Notes: generated by a model not told the origin, from the sequence alone. Positions 7,834 to 16,711 are shown, counted from the stretch's first letter. The stretch: DNA of 64,000 nt from Fimbriimonadaceae bacterium (GCA_022843485.1 JALHNM010000001.1:558001-622000), one strand, 5' to 3'. Translations and numbers: made by a program.

Positions 7834-9429
7834 TCACCGCTCGCCGGGGAGGACGATGCCGCGCATGATGACCCGTTGGCAGAGGAGGAAGACGATGAGC
7901 GTGGGCAGGGCGGCGAGGGTCACCGCGGCCATGACCACCGCCTTCGGCGCGGAGAGCTGGAGCTGGTAGACGAAGACCATCAGCGTCCACATCCGTGAGT
8001 CCTGGGCGACGAGGAAGGCGTACAGGAACGCCCCGTAGGCCCCCATGAACGCGAGCAACGCGATGTAGCCGAGCACGGGCTTGGAGAGGGGGATGGCGAT
8101 CCGGAGCATGGTCACCCACTCCGGCGCCCCGTCGACCTGGGCGGAATCGAACACCTCACGGGGGAGCGAGTCGAAGAACCCCTTGAGCAGGAAGATCGTG
8201 TACCCGCTCGCCGCGGCGGGCAGGACGAGGGCGGCGAACGTGTTCAGGAGCCCGAGGTCCTTGAGCAGCAGGAACGAGGGGATCATCGCCACCTCGGCGG
8301 GGAAGGCCATCGTCGCGAGAAGGAACAGGAGCAGCGAGCCGGTCCAAGGCATCGGGAACCGCGACAGGGCATAGGCGGCGAGGGGGTTGACGACGAGCTG
8401 CGTGCCGACCGCCAACAGGCAGAAGAGGACGGTGTTCCAGAGCGCCCGCCCATTGATCGCGACATAGTCGAGGACGTACAGCACGTTGCGGACCGAGAAC
8501 TCGCGCCGCAGGCCGGGCGCCTCCGTCTCGACCCGGGCCCGTTCGTCGGCCACGATCGGGAGCGGGCCGCCGGCCGCCTGCGCCCAACGGGCCTCGACCG
8601 TTCCGGACCGGAACTGCGGGGGGAGCGCAGAGGCCTTGAACTCGTCCAGCAGCGGGCCCGTAGAGGGGAGACGGACCTCTTCGAAGGAGGTGGCCCCCCC
8701 TCGCACCGGGGCGGGCACGTCGGCGAGGCGGTTGCCGGTCTTCCCCCGGAGCCACTCCTGGAACAGCCGCTCGGCCCGGATCGGGATCCGGTACTCGGCG
8801 GGCAGCGTCGCCTTGAACTCTGTCCAGTCCGTCCACTTGGGCCCGGGTTGGGGTCGCCACCGGGGCCGGTCGAAGGCCTCGTTCGGCGGGGCCACGGTTT
8901 GGAAGGCGGTGTTGAGCTCGGTGTAGGCCCGGTTGAGGCGGTCGATCGACCCGTAGCGGCCGCGGAGCCACTCCTGCCACCGCCGGCTCAGGCGGCTCGT
9001 CACGTGGTTCGGCGGTGTGCCGAACCCGGCGTGCCAGTGGTCGAGGGGGAGCCCTTCGAGGAACGCCCGGTAGTCGGCCACCGTGTCCGGGCGCGCCTCG
9101 GGGCCGATCCGGGTCGAAGCGATCACCGAGACGTCCCCTCGATACTTGTCGTCGACGTACTTGCGCTCGAGTTCGGCGGGGTCTGTCCAGAAGGCGGGGA
9201 CGAGGCGGCCGTCGTTCTGGTCCGTCGGGCCCTTGAGCCCGGTCGAAGCCATAACGAGGAACGGGTAGACCGTCGTGACCGCCCCGACGACCAGCAGGCC
9301 ATAGACGACGGCCATCGCGAGCCGGGCCCGGAAGCGCTTTCGGCCCACCTTCCCTACGAGCGACACCCCGCCAGTTTCCCTGGCTGGCGAGTCTACGGGG
9401 GCCTCCACGGGGCTCCGGTCAGAAAACAC
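7834..9429 (-). CDS. Sugar-type ABC transporter permease (MalG-like) with large extra domain
   Basis: Inner-membrane permease of 531 aa; ordinary MalG-type permeases have 270-300. Helix 1 is at residues 38-60 and the other helices lie after residue 325, including the ATPase-contact loop FDSAQVDGAPEWVTMLRIAIPL (EAA loop equivalent). Residues ~66-325 are an additional, Trp/Arg-rich region placed after helix 1, predicted outside the cytoplasm. Its segments WQEWLRGRYGSIDRLNRAY and LFQEWLRGKTG resemble pieces of GH42-type glycosidases. No partner permease, binding protein or ATPase is adjacent. The start is GTG 9429; a TAGAAT box lies only 4 bases upstream, so an internal start (VSLVGKVG) is possible. 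Confidence 0.8.
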   Translation of the reverse strand: MFSDRSPVEAPVDSPARETGGVSLVGKVGRKRFRARLAMAVVYGLLVVGAVTTVYPFLVMASTGLKGPTDQNDGRLVPAFWTDPAELERKYVDDKYRGDVSVIASTRIGPEARPDTVADYRAFLEGLPLDHWHAGFGTPPNHVTSRLSRRWQEWLRGRYGSIDRLNRAYTELNTAFQTVAPPNEAFDRPRWRPQPGPKWTDWTEFKATLPAEYRIPIRAERLFQEWLRGKTGNRLADVPAPVRGGATSFEEVRLPSTGPLLDEFKASALPPQFRSGTVEARWAQAAGGPLPIVADERARVETEAPGLRREFSVRNVLYVLDYVAINGRALWNTVLFCLLAVGTQLVVNPLAAYALSRFPMPWTGSLLLFLLATMAFPAEVAMIPSFLLLKDLGLLNTFAALVLPAAASGYTIFLLKGFFDSLPREVFDSAQVDGAPEWVTMLRIAIPLSKPVLGYIALLAFMGAYGAFLYAFLVAQDSRMWTLMVFVYQLQLSAPKAVVMAAVTLAALPTLIVFLLCQRVIMRGIVLPGER

Positions 9430-9538
9430 AGTAATTCTACTTGGAAAACCCGACTGGATTACCTGGAACCACCCCCGTGAAAGCTCGGGGATCGCTCGCC
9501 CAGGAGGGGCGGGTTCGGGGCTTCAAGGAAGAAAAGCC

Positions 9539-10942
9539 ATGTCCTTTCGCATCAACAACAACGTCACGGCCATGACGGCCTATCGCAACCTGAGTTCGAC
9601 GGGGATGGAGGTCAGTCGGTCCATCACGCGGCTCTCGACCGGTCTGCGCATCAACTCGGGGTCGGACGATCCTGCCGGCCTCATCGCAAGTGAGAGCTTC
9701 CGCAGCCAGATCTCGGGCATGAGCGCCGCCCTGCGCAACAACCAGGACGCCCTCAACTACGCCAAGACCGCCGACGGCGCCCTCGACGAGGTGAGCAAGC
9801 TGCTCCGCGACGCCCGGGCCCTCGCCGTCGCCAACGGCAACAGCTCGGTCGATGCGACGCAGAAGCAGGCCAACCAGAACCAGCTGAACAATATCCTCTC
9901 CTCGATCGACCGGGTCGCTTCGACCACGGCCTTCGGGACGCGGCGGATCTTGAACGGCGGTGCGGGCGTCACGGGCACCGTCACCGACGCGACCAACTTC
10001 TCGTCCTCGTCGCTGACGGGCCTCTTCAACGGTCAGTCGGTGAACCAGAGCGGCATGCTGAGCGTGAACATCACGACGGTGGCTGACCAGGCGGTCGTGA
10101 CGGGCACCCAGACCTACTCGGCCGCCACGGCGACCGTCACCGCGGGCACGTTCTCGATCAACGGCCGGGCCTTCACCGTCCAGGCGGGCCAGACGGTTCA
10201 GAACGTCCTCGACATGGTCAACGCCGAGCAGACCTCGACCGGTGTCCGGGCGACTTGGGCCGCGAGCGCGGGCGTTTCCTTCACGGCGGCCGCATACGGC
10301 AGCGACACCACCGTCACCGTCACCACGGGTACGGCGGGCACGCTCTTCACGGCGGCGGGCACCGTCTCGGACGCCGGGGCGAACGCCGTCGCCGCGGTGA
10401 CCTACACCTATGGCACGAACACGGTGAGCACCACCTTCAACCAGGGCCGTGGCCTCCAGCTGAAGGACGCGGACGGGAACACGATCAACGTGACCGTCCC
10501 GGGGAACACCGCCACGAACCGCACCGGCGTCGTGCAGGTCCTCGCGGGTTCGAGCTCGTTCCAGATCGGTTCGAACGGCGACCAGACCGCCCAGCTCAGC
10601 CTCCAGAACTTCAGCTCGGCGACCCTTGGGCTGAACGGGGTCGATATCACGGGCTCGAGCATGACGACCGCCCTCACCGCGATCGACAGCGCGATCTCGT
10701 CGGTCTCGAGCTCGCGGGGCAACATCGGCTCGTTCATGCGCAACACGATCGAGTCGAACATGCGCTCCCTCAGCATCACCCGGGAGAGCCTCGTCGCCAC
10801 CGAGTCGTCCATCCGCGACGTCGACGTCGCCGAGGAGATGACCAACTACACCAAGCTCCAGATCTTGCAGCAGGCCGGCCTGTCGGTCTTGGCGCAGGCC
10901 AACTCGGCGCCCCAGTCGGTGCTGAGCCTGCTCCGAGGCTAA
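9539..10942 (+). CDS. Flagellin
   Basis: Flagellar filament subunit of 467 aa. The N-terminal D0/D1 region (MSFRINNNVTAMTAYRNL, then STGLRINSGSDDPAG) and C-terminal D1/D0 region (ESSIRDVDVAEEMTNYTKLQILQQAG, ending VLSLLRG) are canonical. Between residues ~150 and 370 lies a Thr/Ala/Val-rich variable domain exposed on the filament. ATG 9539 follows AAGGAAGAAAAGCC, a clear ribosome site. The 5' leader can form GC-rich hairpins (CGCCC aggag GGGCG). No sigma-28-type promoter is evident. It stands alone; no other flagellar genes are in the window. Confidence 0.95.
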   Translation: MSFRINNNVTAMTAYRNLSSTGMEVSRSITRLSTGLRINSGSDDPAGLIASESFRSQISGMSAALRNNQDALNYAKTADGALDEVSKLLRDARALAVANGNSSVDATQKQANQNQLNNILSSIDRVASTTAFGTRRILNGGAGVTGTVTDATNFSSSSLTGLFNGQSVNQSGMLSVNITTVADQAVVTGTQTYSAATATVTAGTFSINGRAFTVQAGQTVQNVLDMVNAEQTSTGVRATWAASAGVSFTAAAYGSDTTVTVTTGTAGTLFTAAGTVSDAGANAVAAVTYTYGTNTVSTTFNQGRGLQLKDADGNTINVTVPGNTATNRTGVVQVLAGSSSFQIGSNGDQTAQLSLQNFSSATLGLNGVDITGSSMTTALTAIDSAISSVSSSRGNIGSFMRNTIESNMRSLSITRESLVATESSIRDVDVAEEMTNYTKLQILQQAGLSVLAQANSAPQSVLSLLRG

Positions 10943-10968
10943 GCGAAAGGAGCCTCGTCCGTGCGGGT

Positions 10969-10992
10969 GCGCCTGGGCTTCGGCCCGGGCGC
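10969..10992 (+). terminator. Terminator hairpin after flagellin
   Basis: Ten-base arms (GCGCCTGGGC/GCCCGGGCGC, one T-G pair) around a TTCG loop, followed by CCCGTCGTTTCT. Same architecture as the hairpin at 1434. Confidence 0.7.
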
Positions 10993-11020
10993 CCCGTCGT
11001 TTCTGGGGTAGCCCTAGCGG

Positions 11021-11458
11021 GTGGAACGGCGGCTCGCCTCGGCCGAGGAGACCCGGGCCTTCGCGGCGGAGGTCGGGGCGGCGTGGGGCCCGGGCGACGT
11101 CGTCCTCCTGGAAGGGGAGCTCGGGGTCGGGAAGACGACCTTCGTCCGCGGCTACCTGCGCTCGCTGGGTTGGGAGCAGGCGGTCCGGTCGCCGACGTTC
11201 ACACTGCTCCAGCTCTACCCGACGGTGCCGCCCGTGGTCCATGCCGACCTCTATCGGGTCGGGTCGACCCAGGGCCTGGGGTTGGAGGAGCTCCTCGAGA
11301 ACCACGTGGCCTTGATCGAGTGGCCCGACCGGCTTGGAGGGTGGCTAGACCCGGACGCCTGCTGGCGGGTGACGCTCGAGTTCGACGGGGAGGGGCGACG
11401 GGTGTCGGTTCGGGCACCCGGGGGCGGGGCCGCCGCGGAGCGTCGGGCTCCGGATTGA
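11021..11458 (+). CDS. tsaE: tRNA threonylcarbamoyladenosine biosynthesis protein TsaE
   Basis: ATPase of the TsaB-TsaD-TsaE complex that makes t6A37 in ANN-decoding tRNAs. Of 145 aa, with Walker A GELGVGKTT, SPTFTL, the HADLYR motif and IEWP, all family hallmarks in the right order. The last residues (GAAAERRAPD) are encoded by the first copy of a 25-bp repeat, so the native C-terminus may have been extended by that repeat. The start is GTG 11021. The gene is convergent with hslU. Confidence 0.92.
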   Translation: MERRLASAEETRAFAAEVGAAWGPGDVVLLEGELGVGKTTFVRGYLRSLGWEQAVRSPTFTLLQLYPTVPPVVHADLYRVGSTQGLGLEELLENHVALIEWPDRLGGWLDPDACWRVTLEFDGEGRRVSVRAPGGGAAAERRAPD

Positions 11459-11505
11459 GTTGGGGCCAGCGCGGGAGATTGCCGCCGCGGAGCGTCGGCC
11501 TCCGG
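11429..11505. repeat. Two 25-bp direct repeats containing a small palindrome
   Basis: Copies at 11429-11453 and 11481-11505 match at 24 of 25 positions. Each contains CGGAG-7 nt-CTCCG. The first copy forms the 3' end of tsaE; the second fills the gap before hslU. It resembles a REP-like intergenic element. Confidence 0.6.
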
Positions 11506-11509
11506 GGGG

Positions 11510-12892
11510 CTAGACCACGGTACGGCTCATGTCGAGGCTCTTCATGATCGGGCCCAAGCGCTCTTCGACCATCGCCTTATCGACCTTGACCGTCCTTGCG
11601 CCGCTTTCGGGGGCCTCGAACATCTCCTTTTCGAGGAGCCGCTCGAGCATCGTGTGCAGCCGCCGGGCGCCGATGTTCTCGGCCTTCTCGTTCACCGCCG
11701 CCGCGTAGAGGGCGATCGTGCCGAGGGAGTCCTCGGAGAACTCGAGCGTGACCCCTTCCACGGCGAGCAGCAACTGGTACTGCTTAGTGACGGCGTTCTG
11801 CGGCTCGAGGAGGATCCGCCGGAAGTCGTCTTGGCCCAGTGAGTCGAGTTCGACCCGGATCGGCAGGCGTCCCTGGAGCTCGGGGATGAGGTCGCTCGGC
11901 TTGGACATGTGGAACGCCCCGGCGGCGATGAAGAGGATGTGGTCGGTGCGGACCGGGCCGAACTTCGTGGGCACGGTGCTGCCTTCGATGATCGGGAGCA
12001 GGTCGCGCTGGACCCCTTCCCGACTCACTTCCGGCCCCGACCCCCCACCTTTCGCGCCGATCTTGTCGATCTCGTCGAGGAAGACGATGCCGGTCTGCTC
12101 GACCCGCCGGACAGCCTCTCGGTTGACGGACGTCCGATCCATGAACCGACGCGCCTCGGCCTCGGTGAGGAACTCCTTGGCCTCGCGCACGCTCATCTTC
12201 GTGCTGACCCACTTCGTCGGCTGGGCGATGGGGAGGTTGTCGATGCCCATCTCCTCCATGCCCTGGGGGCCGAAGACCTGGAGGAAGCCGCTCCCGGTGT
12301 CCTCGGTCTCGACCTCGACGACCGTCGTATCGTGCTCGCCGCGTACGATCTCCTCGCGAAGGCGGGCCCGCCGCTCTTGGCGCCTGGCCTCTTCGGCGTC
12401 GGGGTCGGTCACGTTGCCGTCCGCGTCCGGGGTCGGGAGGCCGAAGTAGGAGGGGATGGCGTTGAGGTCCGGGTCGACGAGGTCGATGAGCCGCTCGATG
12501 GCGGCCTGCTCGGCCATGTCGCGGACGGCGTCGACCTTCTCTTGCTCGACGAGCCGGACGGCGGCGCCGACCAGGTCCCGGATCATGCTCTCGACGTCAC
12601 GCCCCACGTAGCCGACCTCGGTGAACTTCGTCGCCTCGACCTTGATGAAGGGAGCGCGGGCGAGTTGGGCGAGGCGCCGGGCAATCTCGGTCTTGCCGAC
12701 CCCGGTCGGGCCCATCATGAGGATGTTCTTCGGCAGGATGTCGTCACGCAGACGGGGGTCGACCCGCTGTCGGCGGTAGCGGTTGCGCAGGGCGACGGCG
12801 ACGGCCCTCTTCGCCGCCTGCTGCCCGACGATGTAGCGGTCCAGCTCGCGGACGATCTGGGTGGGGGTCAGCTCTTCGATCGGCAACGACAT
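11510..12892 (-). CDS. hslU: HslU, ATPase subunit of the HslUV protease
   Basis: AAA+ unfoldase of 460 aa. N-terminal LTPTQIVRELDRYIVGQ, Walker A GPTGVGKTE, the pore-loop region KFTEVGYVGRDVE, the inserted I-domain (residues ~115-235), Walker B IVFLDEIDKI, sensor region LQGRLPIRVEL, and the C-terminal MKSLDMSRTVV, a variant of the usual HslV-activating tail. I chose ATG 12892: everything upstream is a non-conserved extension, and TACAAC sits 10 bases before it (a short-leader promoter). The peptidase partner HslV is not in the window. Confidence 0.94.
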   Translation of the reverse strand: MSLPIEELTPTQIVRELDRYIVGQQAAKRAVAVALRNRYRRQRVDPRLRDDILPKNILMMGPTGVGKTEIARRLAQLARAPFIKVEATKFTEVGYVGRDVESMIRDLVGAAVRLVEQEKVDAVRDMAEQAAIERLIDLVDPDLNAIPSYFGLPTPDADGNVTDPDAEEARRQERRARLREEIVRGEHDTTVVEVETEDTGSGFLQVFGPQGMEEMGIDNLPIAQPTKWVSTKMSVREAKEFLTEAEARRFMDRTSVNREAVRRVEQTGIVFLDEIDKIGAKGGGSGPEVSREGVQRDLLPIIEGSTVPTKFGPVRTDHILFIAAGAFHMSKPSDLIPELQGRLPIRVELDSLGQDDFRRILLEPQNAVTKQYQLLLAVEGVTLEFSEDSLGTIALYAAAVNEKAENIGARRLHTMLERLLEKEMFEAPESGARTVKVDKAMVEERLGPIMKSLDMSRTVV

Positions 12893-13004
12893 GGGCGTAT
12901 TGGTTGTACCTGGGGCCCGGTGTCCACCCCCCGGCGCGGCCCTGGGCCACGCCATTCCGTCGGGCGCAGGCTGTCTCGCCGGGCCGTCTCGCGACGGCCC
13001 GCGC

Positions 13005-14441
13005 CTACCTGGGAACCCAGACGATGGCGGCACGGTCGAGGAGGGCGTCCCAGGGGCCATGGGCGGCGTCGGGGCGGAGGGTGAGGCGGGCGCGGACGAG
13101 GCCGCCTGGTCCGACCAGGGGCCCGGTGGCGACGTGCGCGACGCATTGGAGGGAGGCGGCCCCTTCCACCTCGGTCGACGAGCGCTCCCTTGGGCTCCAC
13201 CGTCCTTGCCGCCAGTCGTAGAATTCCACGTGCGCCTCGAGGGGCCGCGAGCGGGGGCCTTCGACGTCGGCCTCGACCCAGAGGAAGTGGGGGACGGCGC
13301 CGACGCGGGCTTCGAGCTCGACTTGGGCGGTCCCGTCGAGGCCGGGGACGAGGCGGGCCCCCCGGCCGTCGTGCTCCGCGAGCGTCCCGGGGGCGACCCT
13401 GGCCGGCAGACCGCCTGCGGGCACCGCGAACGCGGGGACGGCCCGAAGCGAGCGGGGGGTGGCGATGTAGCCGGCGTAGACGCCGTTCAGGTAGCCCCAC
13501 CCGACGACCTGGCCCTTGTTGTTCATGGCCTCGGCCGCGCGCAGGTCCCAACCGCCCGGATCGACCACGAGGTCTTGAAGCAGCACCGTGCTGAGGTCGG
13601 GCCGGGTGATCGCGGCCGCCTCGCGCCCGTTCCAGAACGAGGCCAGGTGGGCCATGTAACCAAGGTCGTTCACGTCCCGCAGGTTGTAGCCCATGACTCC
13701 TGCTAGCGGCGGCACGTTCTCGAAAGCCCCACCCGGCCGGAGGCGGAACGTGCGGCTCTCACTGAGACTCCCCGCCATCCCGTACGCGCGGTCGCTCGCG
13801 TCGATCTGGAACAGCTCGAGCCACTTGAGGCCGGAGGGCGGGGCGACGAAGGTCGGCTGGCCGCTCGGCGACCACACGACGCCCCGGTTGGCGCCCCCGA
13901 CCCTGTAGACGAAGAATCCCACGGCCTGGCCGCTGTCGCTGACGTCTTGAGCGAAGACCAGGTCGGCCCCGGGGAGCTCTAAGGGCCTGAGGTTCATCGA
14001 ACGGTCGTAGGCGACCGCCCATGCGCGGCTCGAACCGTACGGTCTCGCCCAGCCGGCGGAGAGCCCGGACGGGCTGCACCCCTCGATCTGGACCCTGGTC
14101 CCTTCGGGGGGCGCGAACTCGGTGTACCCATGCTCGGGCGTCCATTTCACCGAACCGCCGTTCCCAGCGAACCCGACGTACACGGCCCCAAACCGATCCA
14201 TCGAGAAGGGGAAAAAGGCCCCGGGCGGCCAGAACCCCATCCCGCGCATTCCTTCACGAGTTGTGTAGTAGAACGGTTCCGATACGCCGCCTAACTGTCC
14301 TGAGACGGCGCCCGTGTCGCTCACTGCGTACGGTAAGGCCCAAATCGCACCAAGGATGGGCGTAGTGGCGTGGACGTCGTACCCCTGGCCCCTGGCCGCC
14401 GCCGCCGCGAGGGCGGCGGCGGCGACAACAGCTAGCCTCAC
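13005..14441 (-). CDS. Secreted HAF-repeat-like protein, type B, copy 2
   Basis: Paralogue of the 4730-6208 product, 478 aa. The signal peptide is MRLAVVAAAALAAAAARGQ. Repeats of the 'N/S-D-x-G-x-x-x-G' kind follow (AVSDTGAVSG, DVSDSGQAVG, AMNNKGQVVG), then a C-terminal beta domain (VPHFLWVEADVEG...). The start GTG 14441 overlaps the stop of the upstream gene (GTGA). Gene order, coupling and C-terminal domain all match copy 1, so this is one half of a duplicated operon. Function unknown. Confidence 0.7.
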   Translation of the reverse strand: MRLAVVAAAALAAAAARGQGYDVHATTPILGAIWALPYAVSDTGAVSGQLGGVSEPFYYTTREGMRGMGFWPPGAFFPFSMDRFGAVYVGFAGNGGSVKWTPEHGYTEFAPPEGTRVQIEGCSPSGLSAGWARPYGSSRAWAVAYDRSMNLRPLELPGADLVFAQDVSDSGQAVGFFVYRVGGANRGVVWSPSGQPTFVAPPSGLKWLELFQIDASDRAYGMAGSLSESRTFRLRPGGAFENVPPLAGVMGYNLRDVNDLGYMAHLASFWNGREAAAITRPDLSTVLLQDLVVDPGGWDLRAAEAMNNKGQVVGWGYLNGVYAGYIATPRSLRAVPAFAVPAGGLPARVAPGTLAEHDGRGARLVPGLDGTAQVELEARVGAVPHFLWVEADVEGPRSRPLEAHVEFYDWRQGRWSPRERSSTEVEGAASLQCVAHVATGPLVGPGGLVRARLTLRPDAAHGPWDALLDRAAIVWVPR

Positions 14442-15091
14442 CGGCGGATCCAGGAGGCTTGGTCGACCTCCACGTGCCAGGAAAACGTGTCCGAGGATCC
14501 GAGCCTTGCTCGCACCCGTGAACGCACGTTGCCTTGAGATACGAACCTTGGCTCGTTGGGGAGCTTGGCATCGACGGTTCGGAACTCAGGCTTGAGCGAG
14601 AAACCCGTCACCGAGGAGTCCACCCAGGCTCCCGCCGTCCAGTCCCAGAACTGCACCGAAAGGAGGACGCCGGTCGCGTTGCTTCGGGCTGTCGTCCGGA
14701 ACCACAGGTCGTTCGCGCCGCTGGCGCCGGTGCCGTCGACGATGAGCCGGACGCGATGGACGGGGTCTGGGGAGATTTCCGCTCGGGTGACACGGCCCCA
14801 GACGGCGTCGGGGCGGCGATAGTCGTCGAGTTGCCCGTAGTTCTGGGTCCCAACCTCGAAGGTCACACCGCTGGGCTCCAGCCTGGTGTGGTCGGGGCTG
14901 GCCTGCGAGACCCACCATGCTCTCTGCGCCGTCTGCTGGTTGTACTGCCCTCCGAACTGCGGCGGCGACTGACCGAGGTCCACCGTGTTCAACCCGGTGA
15001 CGCTTGCGGCGACCAAGTCGGCACCGGGCTCCGCGAACGCTCGGAGATCGACCGACGCTCGCTGTGCTGATCTGTGCCGTGCTGTGATCAT
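14438..15091 (-). CDS. 5'-truncated type A HAF-like gene, copy 2 (remnant)
   Basis: Of 217 aa, starting MITARHRSAQRA with no signal peptide. From ASVDLRAFAEPGADL onward it aligns along its length with the second half of the 6209-7724 product (AAIDLRAFCEPATDT), including FGG..., YRRPDAVWGRV and the C-terminal LWFRTTAR domain. The roughly 300-residue repeat region and signal peptide present in that paralogue are absent, and nothing resembling them lies upstream. It still has a good promoter (15101-15129), so it may be expressed, but it should not be secreted. Best read as a decayed copy. Confidence 0.65.
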   Translation of the reverse strand: MITARHRSAQRASVDLRAFAEPGADLVAASVTGLNTVDLGQSPPQFGGQYNQQTAQRAWWVSQASPDHTRLEPSGVTFEVGTQNYGQLDDYRRPDAVWGRVTRAEISPDPVHRVRLIVDGTGASGANDLWFRTTARSNATGVLLSVQFWDWTAGAWVDSSVTGFSLKPEFRTVDAKLPNEPRFVSQGNVRSRVRARLGSSDTFSWHVEVDQASWIRR

Positions 15092-15100
15092 GGCACCGTT

Positions 15101-15129
15101 AGTCTACACTGCCAAGAGCCGCAGTACAA
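15101..15129 (-). promoter_or_regulatory. Promoter of the truncated HAF-like operon copy 2
   Basis: TTGTAC, 17-bp spacer, TAGACT, then 9 bases to the ATG at 15091: a nearly leaderless arrangement. Confidence 0.7.
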
Positions 15130-15232
15130 CCCACTTGAAAGATTTTGATCACCGGCCACGCTCTCCAGAACAAGGGCCGTTGGCGACCAATGACGGGAGT
15201 CGTGCGCGGGCTCGCCTCGCTACGGCTCTTGT

Positions 15233-15766
15233 CTACTTTTCGGGGACGAACTTGAGGACGGTGCCGTTGATGCAGTACCGGAGCCCGCTGGGGGGTGGGC
15301 CGTCGTCGAAGACGTGGCCCAGGTGCCCGTCGCACCGCGAGCAGAGGATCTCGGTCCGGGTCATGAAGTGGGTGCGGTCGGTCTTGTACCAGACGGCGTC
15401 CTTATCGACCGGCTCGCAGAACGAGGGCCAGCCCGTCCCGCTGTCGAACTTGTTGCCCGCGCGGAACAGCTCCAGGTCGCAGCCGACGCAGAGGTACGTG
15501 CCCGGACCCTTCTTCTCGAGGTTGACCCCGCAGAACGGCGGTTCGGTGCCCTTGTTGCGAAGGATCTTGTACTGCTCCGGAGTGAGGCGCGCCTTCCACT
15601 CCTCGTCAGTCCGTACGACCTTGTCCGGTCGTTGGGGGCTCTGCATGTCCAGGTTCACGACTGAGGTCTCCTTCTTGGGGGCGTCCTGGGCGGCCTGTCC
15701 GGCGAGCGCGATCACCCCGGCAACCGTCGCCGCACAAGCGGCGAGTGCGATAATCGTCCCGTTCAT
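15233..15766 (-). CDS. msrB: Peptide-methionine (R)-S-oxide reductase, exported
   Basis: Repairs methionine R-sulfoxide in proteins. Of 177 aa. An N-terminal hydrophobic segment (IIALAACAATVAGVIALAG) suggests export or membrane anchoring. The MsrB fold motifs are YKILRNKGTEPPFCG, the zinc cysteine pairs CVGCD and CSRCDGHLGHVF, GTGWPSF, and the C-terminal RYCINGTVLKF with the resolving/catalytic Cys. Two ATGs are possible, 15772 and 15766; the GGAG upstream is 9 bases from the second, so I use that. Divergent from the lipid kinase gene. Confidence 0.93.
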   Translation of the reverse strand: MNGTIIALAACAATVAGVIALAGQAAQDAPKKETSVVNLDMQSPQRPDKVVRTDEEWKARLTPEQYKILRNKGTEPPFCGVNLEKKGPGTYLCVGCDLELFRAGNKFDSGTGWPSFCEPVDKDAVWYKTDRTHFMTRTEILCSRCDGHLGHVFDDGPPPSGLRYCINGTVLKFVPEK

Positions 15767-15841
15767 TGCCATAGTCTCCGGACTCTCCCCCTTCTCGAAC
15801 GTATTGAAGGAGGGACCGGTTCCCACGACCCTCCTCAACCT

Positions 15842-16711
15842 GTGAAGGCCCGCGTCTATCTCAACCTAGGATCCCGGCTCGGCGACCGGCCGCTCGCCGA
15901 GGTCGTCGCGATGCTGAGTTCTCGGGGTGTTCATGTGGAGGACGCCCGCGTGGTCCACGACCCCTCGGTCATGCGGTCACTCGTGACCAAGGCCACCCTC
16001 GAACGCGCAGAGGCGGTGGTCATTGGGGGCGGAGACGGGACGGTGAGCCTCGCTGCCGACATCGTGGCGGGAAGTGCCTCGAACCTTGGGGTCCTGCCGC
16101 TCGGCACTGGGAACGCCCTGGCCCGAGACCTGGGCATCCCGCTCGCCCTGGAGGCGGCGTGCGACGTGGTCGCGAAAGGGCGGGCCCTCGGGATCGACGT
16201 GGGGAGGATCGGCGCGCACGTGTTCGTGAACGTGGCTTCCATCGGGGTGACGACCGATATCGTCCGCTCGCTCGACAAGGGCGAGAAGCGCCGCCTGGGG
16301 AGGTTGGCCTATGTCTCGGCGATCCTGCGCTCGCTCCGGTCCGTCCGGCCCTTCCACGCGGTCCTGACGTTGGACGGGGAGCGCCACGAGTTCGAATCGA
16401 TCCTGGTCGTCGTCGGGGTCGGTCGGACGCACGCGGGACCGTTCGCGGTCGCCCGCGACGCCTCGCCGACCGACGGGAAGGGGCATGTCTACGCAGTCCA
16501 GGGCCGTTCGCCCTGGAAGCTCGCGACGCTCGGGATCGGGCTCGCGCTCGGTCGGCACACGGACCTCTACGACGTTTTCGCGGCCAGCGCCACCCAGATC
16601 AAGCTTGAGACCGAGCCGGGTCGGACGGTTACGCTCGACGGCGAGCCAAGTCTCCGGACCCCGGTCGAGATCGAGGTCATCCCGAGAGGGCTCCACGTCT
16701 TCGTGCCCTGA
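15842..16711 (+). CDS. Diacylglycerol/lipid kinase family protein
   Basis: Of 289 aa. The DAGK catalytic domain is clear: VVIGGGDGTVSLAADIV (nucleotide loop) and GVLPLGTGNALARDLGIP, followed by the C-terminal lid ending TVTLDGEP. Members phosphorylate diacylglycerol or related lipids (YegS/DgkB type); the true substrate cannot be read from sequence. The start is GTG 15842, directly divergent from msrB, with no Shine-Dalgarno visible. Confidence 0.85.
   Translation: MKARVYLNLGSRLGDRPLAEVVAMLSSRGVHVEDARVVHDPSVMRSLVTKATLERAEAVVIGGGDGTVSLAADIVAGSASNLGVLPLGTGNALARDLGIPLALEAACDVVAKGRALGIDVGRIGAHVFVNVASIGVTTDIVRSLDKGEKRRLGRLAYVSAILRSLRSVRPFHAVLTLDGERHEFESILVVVGVGRTHAGPFAVARDASPTDGKGHVYAVQGRSPWKLATLGIGLALGRHTDLYDVFAASATQIKLETEPGRTVTLDGEPSLRTPVEIEVIPRGLHVFVP

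Noticed and set aside
9437-11305. 622-codon minus-strand open frame
   Set aside because: Antisense of flagellin and tsaE, Arg/Asp/His-rich shadow composition, no motif.
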